The notes: generated from the sequence alone by a model not told the origin. Positions 27,567-37,142 are shown, counted from the stretch's first letter. The stretch: DNA of 52,255 bases from Thermohalobaculum sp050330995 (GCA_050330995.1 JBHJHI010000049.1:1-52255); one strand, 5' to 3'. Made by a program: numbers and translations.

Positions 27567-28583
27567 TCAGCGCGCCCCGAGCCGGATGCGCGGGTCGAGG
27601 ACCGCGAGCAGCAGATCCGAGATCAGCATGCCCACGAGCGTCAGCGCCGAGACGAACAGCAGGATGAAGCCCGACATGAAGATGTCTTGAGACTTCAGGG
27701 ACTGCAGCAGGATCGGCCCCAGTGTCGGCAGGCTCATCACCACCGAGATCATCACCGAGCCGGACACGAGCTGCGGCGCGAGGTTGCCGATGTCGGCGAC
27801 GAAGGGATTGAGCGCCATGCGTAGCGGATAGCGCACCACCCGCTCGGCCCCCGGCACGCCGCGCGCCTTGGCGGTCTCGACGTAGGGCTTGCGCAGCTCG
27901 TCCATCAGGTTGGCGCGCAGCCGCCGCATGACGGCGGCGGCGGCCGAGGTGCCGATCACGATGGTCGGCACGATCAGGTGGGTCAGGATCGAGCCGAGCT
28001 TGCCCCAGCTCATCGGCTCGCCCTCGTACTCGCGCGCCATCAGCCCGCCCACGGGGATGTCGAAGTACCGCGCGCCGTAGAACAGCATGATGAGGGCTAG
28101 CAGGAAGTTCGGCGTGGCGAGGCCGATGTAGCCGAGGAACGAGGCGACGTAGTCCACCGCCGTGTTGGCCCGCACCGCGGCGATGGTGCCCAAGGGGAGC
28201 GCGACGAAGTAGACGAACAGGAGCGCGGCCAGATTGACCAGCACGGTCAGCCAGGCGAGTTCGCCGACCACCTCGGCGACGGGGCGGTCGAGTTCGAACG
28301 ACCAGCCGAGGTTGCCCTGCACGAGCCCGTAGTAGCCGTCCGGCCCCGGCCAGACGCCGATCCAGATCAGGTACTGCTCCCAGAGGGGGCGGTCGAGCGC
28401 GTACTCGGCCATCAGGGCGCGCGCCTTGTCGACGCCCGCGGCCTGTCCGGTCGCCTGCAGCTCGGCGATCTGGTTGGAGATGTAGTTGCCGGGCGGCAGG
28501 TTGATGATGACGAAGACCAGGACCGAGATCGCGACCAGCGTCAGCGCCATGGTGGCCAGACGCCAGACGAGATAGCGGATCAT
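27567..28583 (-). CDS. Peptide-type ABC transporter permease (DppB/OppB family)
   Basis: A 338-residue protein. The first helix (LATMALTLVAISVLVFVI) is followed by the characteristic PPGNYI and the Trp-rich LIWIGVWPGPDGYYGLVQGNLGWS-like segment, then five further helices. The docking loop RKPYVETAKARGVPGAERV and tail LLAVLDPRIRLGAR are family hallmarks. ATG 28583 overlaps the binding-protein stop by four bases. Confidence 0.9.
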   Translation of the reverse strand: MIRYLVWRLATMALTLVAISVLVFVIINLPPGNYISNQIAELQATGQAAGVDKARALMAEYALDRPLWEQYLIWIGVWPGPDGYYGLVQGNLGWSFELDRPVAEVVGELAWLTVLVNLAALLFVYFVALPLGTIAAVRANTAVDYVASFLGYIGLATPNFLLALIMLFYGARYFDIPVGGLMAREYEGEPMSWGKLGSILTHLIVPTIVIGTSAAAAVMRRLRANLMDELRKPYVETAKARGVPGAERVVRYPLRMALNPFVADIGNLAPQLVSGSVMISVVMSLPTLGPILLQSLKSQDIFMSGFILLFVSALTLVGMLISDLLLAVLDPRIRLGAR

Positions 28584-30532
28584 CGCGCCTCGTCCCCGAG
28601 ATCGGCCCGGCGGCCTTCCGTCCCGGCGGTGGTGGCGTCCTCGAACCAGAACTCGTCCATGCGGTGGATGCCCATCTGGGCGCCTGGGTCCCAGGTGTAG
28701 AGCGCGTCGGCGGGGACGTTGCGCAGACGCGCGTCGGCGACCACCGGCTGCGGCGCGCGCGCGACGGTGCCGATCACGAACACTTCGCGCGCATGGATGT
28801 CGAGCATCTCGCGCCAGGCCTCGGCGCGGACGTCCTCCGAGCCGGAGGTCTTCCAGCGATCGTAGAGGTCCATCAGCCGGTACGCCGCGTCGAGGTCCGG
28901 TTTCTCGCCGACCTCGCCCTTGGTCTCGTAGTACTGCCCCCACATCGGCCAAGAATAAGTGGCCTGCGACACGGGGGCCAGTTCGTTCGGGATCGCATCC
29001 GCCGTCGGGATGCCGTTGTTCCAGCCCCACCAGGCGACCATCATCGCCTGGCCCGAATAAGCGCGGCGTCGCATGATGTCGCGGTCCTGCGCCTTGACCA
29101 GGAGCCGGATGCCGGCGCGCGCCCAGGTGGCCGCCACGATCTCGAGCGCGTCCGAGACCTCGGTGCGCTCGCCGGCGGTCTCGATCACCACCTCCATCGG
29201 GCGGCCGTCCGGCAGCAGCCGCGTGCCGGCGCCGTTACGTGTCGTGAGACCCATCGCGTCGAGCAGGCGGTTGGCCTCGTCCAGATCGAAGCGGGCGAAG
29301 GCGGTGGCCTCGGAGGGGTCGTGGAACGGGCTCTCCTCCAGCGCGGCGACGGCGCGCTCCTCGGCGAGGCCGAAGTAGAGCACCTTGTTGATCGCGCGCC
29401 GCGAGATCGCGAGGGAGAGAGCGCGGCGGAAGCGGCGGTCGCGCATGACCTCGCGCCAGACCGGATCGGCGTAGTTCAAGTTGGGGTAGATCGCGACCTC
29501 GTTGGCCGCGCCCGAACGCCAGAGGTGGGTGACGTAGCCGTGGCGCTCGGCGCCCTTGGTCAGCACCGGCGCCTCGGCGAAGGAGAGCCCGCGCCCCTGC
29601 AGGTCGGCCTGGCCGAGCGACGCCTTCGCCGCGATCAGCCCGGCGGCCGCGATCTCCATCTCGACGCGGTCGACGTAAGGGAGCTGGCGTCCCTCGGCGT
29701 CGACGCGGTGATAATAGGGATTGCGTTCCAGCACGTAGCGCTGGTTGTTCTTCGGCGAGGTGTTCACCCAGGGTTGCAGCAGCGGCAGGTCCGGGTTGTC
29801 GAACTTGTACATCGAGTCGCGCCGGTTGTGCAGCTGCGCCCAGTTGCGGGCGTTCTCGGCGCGCATGACCGGCTTGATCTCTTCCATGGGCGTGTGATCC
29901 GCATGGAAGCGCTTCATGTAGTGCGACGGCAGGTAGATGTAGATCGGCCGCGCCTGAGCCAGCATCGGCAGGAAACGCGGGTTCGGCTTCGACCACGTGT
30001 AGCGCACGGTGTGGTCGTCGATCACCGCGAAGCGCGGCTTCTCGCCCTCGACCAGCATCTCGACCGGCGGGCCGGTCGGCGAGATCTCCTCGTTGTTGGC
30101 GCAGTCCTCCCACCAGTAGCGGAAATCCTCGGCGGTGAAGGGCGCGCCGTCCGACCACTTGTGCCCGCGCCTCAGGTGCAGCGTCACCGCACGCCCGTCC
30201 TCGGAGACGGTGACGTCGCGCAGCAGGTCGGGGCGAAGCGCGTAGTCCACGTCGTAGCCGACGAGACGGGCGTAGCCCCAGACCGCCATGTAACGCACGT
30301 CCTTGGCGCGGCTGACGAACATGGTGATCGTGCCGCCGTGGCGGCCGGGCGTGCGCCCGCGCGCAGCGAGGTCGACGTCGAACGGCTCGTCCGGCAGCCG
30401 CTCGGCGACGGGCGGCAGCTCGCCGCGCTCGACCCGTTTAGCGAGCGAGGGGGTCTCGACCGGCGCGGCGAGGCCCGAGACTGGCAGCGCGGCGAGCGCC
30501 ACGGCGAGGAGGGAGGCGATCGAGCGTCTCAT
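28580..30532 (-). CDS. Family 5 (DppA-like) extracellular solute-binding protein
   Basis: A 650-residue protein. Signal peptide about 1-23 (LLAVALAALPVSGLAAP). The SBP family 5 signature appears as LRRGHKWSDGAPFTAEDFRYWWED, with a long C-terminal lobe (AFARFDLDEANRLLDAMGL). Unusually long for a dipeptide binder; that size is nearer the group binding larger oligopeptides or opine-like and sugar-conjugated ligands. Overlaps the ATPase gene by ATGA at 30529-30532. Ligand unknown. Confidence 0.9.
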   Translation of the reverse strand: MRRSIASLLAVALAALPVSGLAAPVETPSLAKRVERGELPPVAERLPDEPFDVDLAARGRTPGRHGGTITMFVSRAKDVRYMAVWGYARLVGYDVDYALRPDLLRDVTVSEDGRAVTLHLRRGHKWSDGAPFTAEDFRYWWEDCANNEEISPTGPPVEMLVEGEKPRFAVIDDHTVRYTWSKPNPRFLPMLAQARPIYIYLPSHYMKRFHADHTPMEEIKPVMRAENARNWAQLHNRRDSMYKFDNPDLPLLQPWVNTSPKNNQRYVLERNPYYHRVDAEGRQLPYVDRVEMEIAAAGLIAAKASLGQADLQGRGLSFAEAPVLTKGAERHGYVTHLWRSGAANEVAIYPNLNYADPVWREVMRDRRFRRALSLAISRRAINKVLYFGLAEERAVAALEESPFHDPSEATAFARFDLDEANRLLDAMGLTTRNGAGTRLLPDGRPMEVVIETAGERTEVSDALEIVAATWARAGIRLLVKAQDRDIMRRRAYSGQAMMVAWWGWNNGIPTADAIPNELAPVSQATYSWPMWGQYYETKGEVGEKPDLDAAYRLMDLYDRWKTSGSEDVRAEAWREMLDIHAREVFVIGTVARAPQPVVADARLRNVPADALYTWDPGAQMGIHRMDEFWFEDATTAGTEGRRADLGDEAR

Positions 30533-32298
30533 GCCGCGCACCGTACCCGATGGCCTGGGCCGACTTCCACGAGGTCGGGCGCCGCGTCGCCCTGGTAGCG
30601 GTAGGGCTCGGGCCAGCGCTCGGGCTCGCCGGCGCCCTCGGCGACGAGGCGCAGGTCGAGGCGGTGCTCGGGCGCGGGCGAGGCGGCGATCAGCGCGCGG
30701 GTGTAGGGATGGCGCGGGTCGTGGAAGATCGCCTCGGCCGAGCCCTGCTCGACCACCCGGCCGCGGCGCATCACCATCACGCGGTCGGCGAGGCGGGCGA
30801 CCACGGCGAGGTCGTGGCTGATGAACAGGTAGGTGAGGCCGAGATCGCGCTTCAGCTCGTCGAGAAGCCGCAGCACGTCGGCCTGCACGCTGACGTCGAG
30901 CGCCGAGGTCGGCTCGTCGCAGACCAGAAGCTCGGGTTCGAGCGCGAGCGCGCGCGCGATCGCGACGCGCTGGCGCTGCCCGCCGGAAAAGGCGTTCGGG
31001 AAGCGCCCGAGCTGATGGCGCGACAGCCCGACGCGCTCCATCAGGTGCGCCGCCCGGTCGCGCCGCTCGGCGTGGGTGCCGACGTCGTGGATCTCTAGAG
31101 GCTCGGTCAGGATGTCCTGGACCGGCATCCTGGGCGAGAGCGCGCCGAACGGGTCCTGGAACACCATCTGCGCATGGCGGCGGAAGCGGCGCAGCCCCTC
31201 GCCGTCGAGCGCGAGCACGTCCCAGCGCTCGCCCCCCTTCGGCGCGAAGCGCACCGAGGCGCCGGGGTCGGGGGCCTCGGCGCGCAGCACCAGCTTGGCG
31301 ACGGTCGACTTGCCCGAGCCGGATTCGCCGACCACCGCGAGCGTCTCGCCGCGCTCCAGATCGAGCGAGACGTCGGCGAGCGCCACCGTGGCCGCACCGC
31401 GCCGGCCGAAGGTCGTGCGCCGCGGCGGGTAGGTCTTCGACAGCCCCTCGACGCTCAGGATCGGGTCGTCCCGACGGCCGCGATGGGAGGCGCAACGCTC
31501 GGGCACGGCCGGCGCGGCCTCGATCAGCCGGCGGGTATAGGCGTGGCGCGGCGCGCCGATCACCGCGTCCACGGGTCCGCGCTCGACGATGCGGCCGCGG
31601 CGCATCACGGCGACGCGGTCGGCGACGTTGGCGACCACGCCGAGGTCGTGGGTGACGAGCAGCACCGAGAGCCCCCGCTCGTGCGCGAGGCGCTTCAGCA
31701 GCGAGAGCACCACCGCCTGCGTGGTCACGTCGAGGGCGGTGGTCGGCTCGTCGGCGATCACGAGCCGGGGCCGCCCGACGATCGCCATGGCGATCATCGC
31801 GCGCTGGCGAAGCCCGCCCGACAGCTCGAAGGGATAGGCGCGCCAGACCCGCTCGGCGTCGGGGCAGCCGACCTCCGCGAGCGTGGCGAGCGTGGCCTCG
31901 CGCGCCTCCGAACGCGAGGCGCCGTGGACGCGCAGCACCTCGGCGATCTGGCGCCCGGTGGTGTGCAGCGCCGAGAAGGCGCTGAGCGGCTCCTGGAAGA
32001 TCATCGCGATCTCGGTGCCGCGCCGGCGGCGCAGCGCCGAGGAGGACATCGCGAGCAGATCCCGGGTCCCGTCCTCGAAGCGCATGGGCGCGCAGCCGCC
32101 CCCGACCACGGCGCCGGGCGGCAGGAGGCCCATCAGCGCCTTGCCGGTCAGCGTCTTGCCCGACCCCGATTCGCCGACCAGCGCCAGCGTCTCGCCTTCG
32201 GCGACGCTGAAGGAGGCGTCGTCGATCACCACGCCTTCGCCCGCGCGCGCGCCGAACCGCACGGTCAGCCCCTCGACGGACAGGAGCGCGTCGCTCAT
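30529..32298 (-). CDS. Fused dual ABC ATPase (DppD-DppF type)
   Basis: A 589-residue protein with two complete ATPase domains. The first has Walker A GESGSGKTL, signature LSGGLRQRAMI and Walker B LVIADEPTTALD. The second has GESGSGKST, FSGGQRQRVAI and LLVCDEPTSALD. The peptide-transporter segments HAYTRRLIEA and HPYTRALIAASP follow each domain. The fused layout is as in GsiA/YejF. The start at 32298 (MSDALLSVEGL) puts the first domain at the N-terminus. It is the first gene of the four-gene transporter operon. Confidence 0.9.
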   Translation of the reverse strand: MSDALLSVEGLTVRFGARAGEGVVIDDASFSVAEGETLALVGESGSGKTLTGKALMGLLPPGAVVGGGCAPMRFEDGTRDLLAMSSSALRRRRGTEIAMIFQEPLSAFSALHTTGRQIAEVLRVHGASRSEAREATLATLAEVGCPDAERVWRAYPFELSGGLRQRAMIAMAIVGRPRLVIADEPTTALDVTTQAVVLSLLKRLAHERGLSVLLVTHDLGVVANVADRVAVMRRGRIVERGPVDAVIGAPRHAYTRRLIEAAPAVPERCASHRGRRDDPILSVEGLSKTYPPRRTTFGRRGAATVALADVSLDLERGETLAVVGESGSGKSTVAKLVLRAEAPDPGASVRFAPKGGERWDVLALDGEGLRRFRRHAQMVFQDPFGALSPRMPVQDILTEPLEIHDVGTHAERRDRAAHLMERVGLSRHQLGRFPNAFSGGQRQRVAIARALALEPELLVCDEPTSALDVSVQADVLRLLDELKRDLGLTYLFISHDLAVVARLADRVMVMRRGRVVEQGSAEAIFHDPRHPYTRALIAASPAPEHRLDLRLVAEGAGEPERWPEPYRYQGDAAPDLVEVGPGHRVRCAA

Positions 32299-32424
32299 CG
32301 GCGGGCTCGACCCACGGCACTCCCTCTCAGACCGGGCGGCACGGCCCCTCGACCTGGCGCATCGTCGTCCTTTTATCAGCGCGACCGCGCCGGAGGCCAC
32401 CTTTTTTCGGACCAAGGATCACGC

Positions 32425-32571
32425 ATGAGACAGCGCCCCGTCGCGCCGGAAGGCGCGCGTCGCCCCGTCGCGCCGGAGGGCGCGCATGGATCCACGGCGC
32501 CGGAGGGCGCGCACGGCTCCACAGCGCCGGAGGGCGCGCACCGCCTTGCGGCATCGGAAGACGCGTCCTGA
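32425..32571 (+). CDS. Repetitive 48-residue leader ORF coupled to the helicase
   Basis: MRQ is followed by five 9-residue units: RPVAPEGAR, RPVAPEGAH, GSTAPEGAH, GSTAPEGAH, RLAASEDAS. A good ribosome site (AAGGA, six bases before ATG) precedes the start, and the TGA overlaps the helicase ATG by one base (TGATG). No known domain. It may be a translated leader whose ribosomes restart on the helicase, or a coding remnant formed by slippage. The spacing and frame are seen directly; its translation is inferred. Confidence 0.5.
   Translation: MRQRPVAPEGARRPVAPEGAHGSTAPEGAHGSTAPEGAHRLAASEDAS
32434..32568 (+). repeat. 27-nt tandem repeat, five copies
   Basis: Units at 32434, 32461, 32488, 32515 and 32542. 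Copies 2-4 share GCGCCGGAGGGCGCGCA. Each of these carries a GGAGG resembling a ribosome site, followed by CATG, CACG or CACC at constant distance. Confidence 0.85.
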
Positions 32572-34991
32572 TGGCCGACGGCGCGCTCGCCCCCCTGCCC
32601 GAGCCCTTCGCCGGCTGGTTCGCCGCTCGCGGCTGGCGGCCCCACCCCCACCAGATCACGATGCTGGAGAGCGCGTCGCCCGCCACGCTGCTGATCGCGC
32701 CGACCGGGGCGGGCAAGACGCTGGCGGGCTTCCTGCCCTCGCTGGTCGATCTCGCGGGCTCCGGACGCCCGGACCACGGGTTGCACACGCTCTACGTCTC
32801 GCCGCTGAAGGCGCTCGCCGCCGACATCCGGCGCAACCTCGAGCGCCCGGTCGAGGAGATGGCGCTGCGCGTCACCATCGGCGACCGTACCGGCGACACC
32901 AAGCAGTCCGCGCGCCAGCGCCAGAGGCGCCACCCGCCCGACATCCTGCTGACCACGCCCGAGAGCCTCGCGCTGATGCTGTCGTGGGAGGACGCGCCCC
33001 GGCTGTTCTCGACGCTTTCGCGCGTGGTGGTGGACGAGGTGCACGCCCTTGCCGGGACCAAGCGCGGCGACCAGCTCGCGCTCGGCCTCGCCCGTCTCGG
33101 CACGCTCGCGCCGGGGCGCCGGCTCGCCGCGCTCTCGGCGACGGTGGACGCGCCGCAAGATATCGCCGACTGGCTCGCGCCGGGCGCCTGCGAGACGGTG
33201 TTCGCCGACCCCGGCCCGCCCCCCGACATCTCGATCCTGGGCGAGGCGGGCGATCCGCCCTGGGCCGGCTTCGGCGGGCGCTACGCCGCGCGCGCGATCC
33301 TGCGGCGGATCGCCGAGCACCGCACCACCATCCTGTTCGTCAACACCCGCGCCCAGGCCGAACTGTTCTTCCAGGCGCTCTGGGAGGCCAACGACGACCA
33401 CTTGCCGATCGGGCTGCACCACGGCTCGCTCGGACTCGACGCGCGCCACCGCGTCGAGGCGGCGATGGCCGCGGGCGAGCTTCGCGCGGTGGTCGCGACC
33501 TCCTCGCTCGATCTCGGGCTCGACTGGGGCGACGTCGATCTGGTGATCCAGGTCGGCGCGCCGAAGCAGGTCAAGAAGCTGGTCCAGCGCATCGGCCGCG
33601 CCAACCACCGCTACGACGCGCCGTCGAAGGCGATCATGGTGCCCTCGAACCGCATGGAGGTGATCGAGTGCCGCGCGGCCCTCGACGCCGTCCTGAGCGG
33701 CCACCTCGACGGCGAGGCGCTGCCAGCGGGCACGCTCGACACGCTCTGCCAGCACGTCTGTCTCGTCGCCTGCGCCGGGCCCTTCGAGGCGGACGGGCTT
33801 TACCGCGAGATCCGCCGCGCCGGGCCGTACCGCGGCCTCTCGCGCGCGGACTTCGACCGCGTGCTCGATTTCTGCGCCACCGGGGGCTACGCGCTCCGCG
33901 CCTACGATCAGTGGAAGCGGCTGATCGAGCGCCCGGCCGGCGTCTTCTCGCTCCGCGACCCGCGCACGGCGCAGCGGCTGCGCATGAACGTCGGCACCAT
34001 CGTCCAGCCCGAGACGCTTCAGGTGCGGATGGGCAAGCGCGGCGCCGGCCCGCGCATCGGCGAAGTCGAGGAGTCCTTCGCCTCGACCCTGCGGCCGGGC
34101 GACGCCTTCCTGATCGGCGGGCAGGTGGTGCGCTACGACCGCATGCACGAGCTGACGGTCGAGGTCTCGCCCGGCGGGCGCGAGCCGCGCATCGTGCAGT
34201 TCTGGGGCGCCAAGATGGCGACCACGGTGGCGCTCGCACACCGGGTGATGCAGCGGATCGCGACGCCTGCCGCTTGGGCCGACCTGCCGCCGGCGGTGCG
34301 CGCCTGGCTCGACCTGCAGCGCCGCCGCTCGAGGCTGCCCGAGCCGGACCGGCTGCTGGTCGAGACCTTCCCGCGGCGCGGGCGCTGGCACCTCGCGCTC
34401 TACCCCTTCGCGGGCTTCCACGCCGACCAGACGCTGGGGCTTTTGCTGTCCAAGGTCATGGAGGAAGAGGGCTTCGGCCCGCTGGGCTTCGTCTCGACCG
34501 ACTACGCGGTCATGCTCTGGAGCCTGAAGCCGGTGACCGATCCCGCGCGGCTCCTTTCGCCCGAGCGGCTGATGGCCGGCGCCGAGGCCTGGCTCGGCGA
34601 GAGCGAGCTGACGAAGCGCACCTTCCGCATGGTCGCGACCGTAGCCGGGCTGATCGAGCGCCAGAGCCCCGGACGGCGCAAGACCGGACGACAGCAGACG
34701 TTCTCCAGCGGCATCCTCTACGACACGCTGCGCCGCTACGACCCCGACCACCTGATCCTCGACATCACCCGGCGCGAGGCGATGCGCGGTCTCGTCGACT
34801 TCGCGCGCGTCGAGGAGATGCTCGCGCGCATCGAGGGGCGGATCGACCATCTAGCGCTGGAGCGCGCCTCGCCGCTCGCGGTGCCGCTGCTGCTCGTGCG
34901 CGGCCGGGTGCCGATCAAGGGCGGCGCGGCCGAGGACGTGCTGCTGGAGGAGGAAGCGGCGATGCTGGCGGAACTGGACGCGACCACCTGA
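32571..34991 (+). CDS. Ligase-associated DEXH-box helicase
   Basis: An 806-residue Lhr-type helicase. Walker A APTGAGKT is at 43-50, the DEVH box at 155-158, and ALSATVDAP is motif III. The second RecA domain carries FVNTRAQAE and VQRIGRANHRYD, and a winged-helix and DUF4175-like C-terminal region follow. Length and the opening (PEPFAGWFAARGWRPHPHQ) fit the ligase-associated DNA damage response helicase group. In that system the helicase is usually beside an exonuclease, an ATP-dependent DNA ligase and a PdeM-type phosphoesterase; none is adjacent here. Coupled to the upstream repetitive leader. Confidence 0.88.
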   Translation: MADGALAPLPEPFAGWFAARGWRPHPHQITMLESASPATLLIAPTGAGKTLAGFLPSLVDLAGSGRPDHGLHTLYVSPLKALAADIRRNLERPVEEMALRVTIGDRTGDTKQSARQRQRRHPPDILLTTPESLALMLSWEDAPRLFSTLSRVVVDEVHALAGTKRGDQLALGLARLGTLAPGRRLAALSATVDAPQDIADWLAPGACETVFADPGPPPDISILGEAGDPPWAGFGGRYAARAILRRIAEHRTTILFVNTRAQAELFFQALWEANDDHLPIGLHHGSLGLDARHRVEAAMAAGELRAVVATSSLDLGLDWGDVDLVIQVGAPKQVKKLVQRIGRANHRYDAPSKAIMVPSNRMEVIECRAALDAVLSGHLDGEALPAGTLDTLCQHVCLVACAGPFEADGLYREIRRAGPYRGLSRADFDRVLDFCATGGYALRAYDQWKRLIERPAGVFSLRDPRTAQRLRMNVGTIVQPETLQVRMGKRGAGPRIGEVEESFASTLRPGDAFLIGGQVVRYDRMHELTVEVSPGGREPRIVQFWGAKMATTVALAHRVMQRIATPAAWADLPPAVRAWLDLQRRRSRLPEPDRLLVETFPRRGRWHLALYPFAGFHADQTLGLLLSKVMEEEGFGPLGFVSTDYAVMLWSLKPVTDPARLLSPERLMAGAEAWLGESELTKRTFRMVATVAGLIERQSPGRRKTGRQQTFSSGILYDTLRRYDPDHLILDITRREAMRGLVDFARVEEMLARIEGRIDHLALERASPLAVPLLLVRGRVPIKGGAAEDVLLEEEAAMLAELDATT

Positions 34992-35000
34992 CCCGGACGA

Positions 35001-35450
35001 TCACACCCAGCCCAGGCGAACTAGTACGAGAAAGCCGATCGCAGCGCTGAAGCCGATCGCCCAGAACAGCGTCGCATTGTGCTTGAAAGGACTACTTGCG
35101 AAAAAATCTCTCCGATTCCAATCACAATGATACCCGATACTGCTATCGGATAGCATCGATTTCTCTACTCTCTCCATGTAATTGAACACGTCCACGATAA
35201 GATAACCAATCCAGATGCTACGAAGCCAGCCAAGGAGCATGATCGTCACTGGCAGGACCGCGAGCGTGATGCGCGCCTCGGCCCGGGCCTGCATGAGATT
35301 GGTCACGACGAAGGCGGCGATGGTTCCCGAGGCCGCTACGCAAAGCCTTTCCGTGAGAATTATCTGAGCGAAATGGTCGTTGACCCGCCGCGACAGGATC
35401 GAGCTCTCCTGTAGGAAGTATTGCCTGTCGAAGTCCGCTTGTTCCTTCAT
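35001..35450 (-). CDS. Small membrane protein of unknown function
   Basis: A 149-residue protein with three hydrophobic stretches (LCVAASGTIAAFVVTNLM, ITLAVLPVTIMLLGWLRSIW, NATLFWAIGFSAAIGFLVLV) and charged loops. I do not recognise a family. ATG 35450 has GGGAG eight bases upstream; the longer frame to 35525 has none. Its coding sequence is visibly AT-richer than the neighbours (for instance 35095-35220), suggesting recent acquisition. It is convergent with the helicase gene, nine bases apart, and followed upstream by a 231-base region without genes. Confidence 0.6.
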   Translation of the reverse strand: MKEQADFDRQYFLQESSILSRRVNDHFAQIILTERLCVAASGTIAAFVVTNLMQARAEARITLAVLPVTIMLLGWLRSIWIGYLIVDVFNYMERVEKSMLSDSSIGYHCDWNRRDFFASSPFKHNATLFWAIGFSAAIGFLVLVRLGWV

Positions 35451-35681
35451 GTCCACAGCTCCCGATATCGAAATCACGAACGGACCCGGAGAAATGCGGC
35501 AGACGGCCGATAGGGCCCGTGACATATAGTAGTCGATTTCGATGCGATGGACATCGATGACGAAGGCATGTCGACGGGCGAATCGGTTGGTTAAAATACG
35601 GCGTCGCGGGGCGGTCGGGGGGGCTCGATCGAGCGAACGTCCCGCGCGCGCCGGGGAGCCCAGCGGCCAACCGCCCGCTCG

Positions 35682-37142
35682 TCAGACCCCCGCTGGAATG
35701 TTGGACGGATCGCGCGCGACGCCCTTGGGCGCGGTCAGCGCCTTCCACTGCGACAGCGCCTTGGCGGCCGAGGGGAACGGCGGGCGCGGCACGAAGCGCC
35801 CACGTCCCGGCTGGGGCTGGCTGTTGCGGCCCCAGGCCCAGACCACCTCGCCGCGGCTCAGCGTGTAGCGCGCCTGCGCCGTCACCTCGACCCCCTCGAA
35901 CACGTTGTAGTCGATGATCGACTTCTGGTTCGAGGCGGCGATGGTCTTCGAGATCGTCGGGTCCCAGACGACCAGATCGGCGTCGGCGCCGGGCACGATC
36001 GCGCCCTTCTTCGGGTAGACGTTCAGGATCTTGGCGATGTTGGTCGAGGTGACGGCGACGAACTCCTCTGGCGTCAGCCGTCCCGTCTCGACGCCGCGGG
36101 TCCAGAGCACGGCGAGGCGGTCCTCGGTGCCGCCCGTCCCGTTCGGGATCTTGCGGAAGTCGCCGACCCCCATGCGCTTCTGCTCGGTGGTGAAGGCGCA
36201 ATGGTCGGTGGCCACGACCTGCAGTGAGCCGGCGGCGAGGCCGGCCCAGAGCCCGTCCTGGTGGTCCTTCGAGCGGAACGGCGGGCTCATGACCCGGCGC
36301 GCGGCGTAGTCCCAGTCCTTGTCGAAGTACTCGCCCTCGTCGAGCACGAGGTGCTGGATCAGCGGCTCGCCGTAGACGCGCATCCCCTTCTGGCGCGCGC
36401 GCCGGATCGCCTCGTGCGCCTGCTCGCAGCTCACATGAACGATGTAGACCGGGCAGCCGGCGGCGTCGGCGATCATGATGGCGCGGTTGGCGGCCTCGCC
36501 CTCGACCTCCGGAGGGCGCGAGAAGGCGTGGCCCTCGGGGCCGGTCGCGCCTTCGGCCATGAACTTCTCCTGGAGCGCGGCCACCACGTCGCCGTTCTCG
36601 GCGTGCACGAGCGGCAGCGCGCCCAGCTCGGCGCAGCGCCGGAACGAGGCGAACATCTCGTCGTCCTCGATCATCAGCGCGCCCTTGTAGGCCATGAAGT
36701 GCTTGAAGGTGTTGACCCCCATCTCCACGACCTTGGCCATCTCGTCGAAGACGGTCTCGGACCACGAGGTGATGGCGCAATGATAGCCGAGGTCGACGCT
36801 GATCTGCGGCCCGGACTTGCGGTGCCAGTCGTTCACCGCGTTGACGAGCGAGCCGTCTGCGCCCGGCAGCACGAAGTCGACCAGCATGGTGGTGCCGCCC
36901 GAGGCGGCGGCGAAGGTGCCGCTCTCGAAAGTCTCGGCCGCGTTCGTGCCCATGAAGGGCATCTCGAAGTGGGTGTGCGGGTCGATGCCGCCGGGGATGA
37001 CGTAGGCGCCGGTCGCGTCGACGGTCTCGTCGCCCGAGAGGTTCTCGCCGACCGCGGCGATGGTCTCGCCGTCGATCAGGACGTCGGCCTGCCACTGACG
37101 GTCGGCGGTGACGACGATGCCGCCCTTGATGACTTTGGTCAT
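35682..37142 (-). CDS. hydA: Dihydropyrimidinase / D-hydantoinase
   Basis: A 486-residue amidohydrolase that opens dihydrouracil or dihydrothymine to the N-carbamoyl amino acid. Binuclear zinc ligands are in place: H56 and H58 (DPHTHF), the probable carboxylated K147 (NTFKHFM), H180 (LVHAEN), H236 (IVHVS) and D313 (ATDHCAF). The tail KALTAPKGVARDPSNIPAG matches alphaproteobacterial hydantoinases. It is in the same catabolic set as preT, preA and the M20 hydrolase, but separated from them by a lipoprotein and a sulfotransferase. Confidence 0.93.
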   Translation of the reverse strand: MTKVIKGGIVVTADRQWQADVLIDGETIAAVGENLSGDETVDATGAYVIPGGIDPHTHFEMPFMGTNAAETFESGTFAAASGGTTMLVDFVLPGADGSLVNAVNDWHRKSGPQISVDLGYHCAITSWSETVFDEMAKVVEMGVNTFKHFMAYKGALMIEDDEMFASFRRCAELGALPLVHAENGDVVAALQEKFMAEGATGPEGHAFSRPPEVEGEAANRAIMIADAAGCPVYIVHVSCEQAHEAIRRARQKGMRVYGEPLIQHLVLDEGEYFDKDWDYAARRVMSPPFRSKDHQDGLWAGLAAGSLQVVATDHCAFTTEQKRMGVGDFRKIPNGTGGTEDRLAVLWTRGVETGRLTPEEFVAVTSTNIAKILNVYPKKGAIVPGADADLVVWDPTISKTIAASNQKSIIDYNVFEGVEVTAQARYTLSRGEVVWAWGRNSQPQPGRGRFVPRPPFPSAAKALSQWKALTAPKGVARDPSNIPAGV

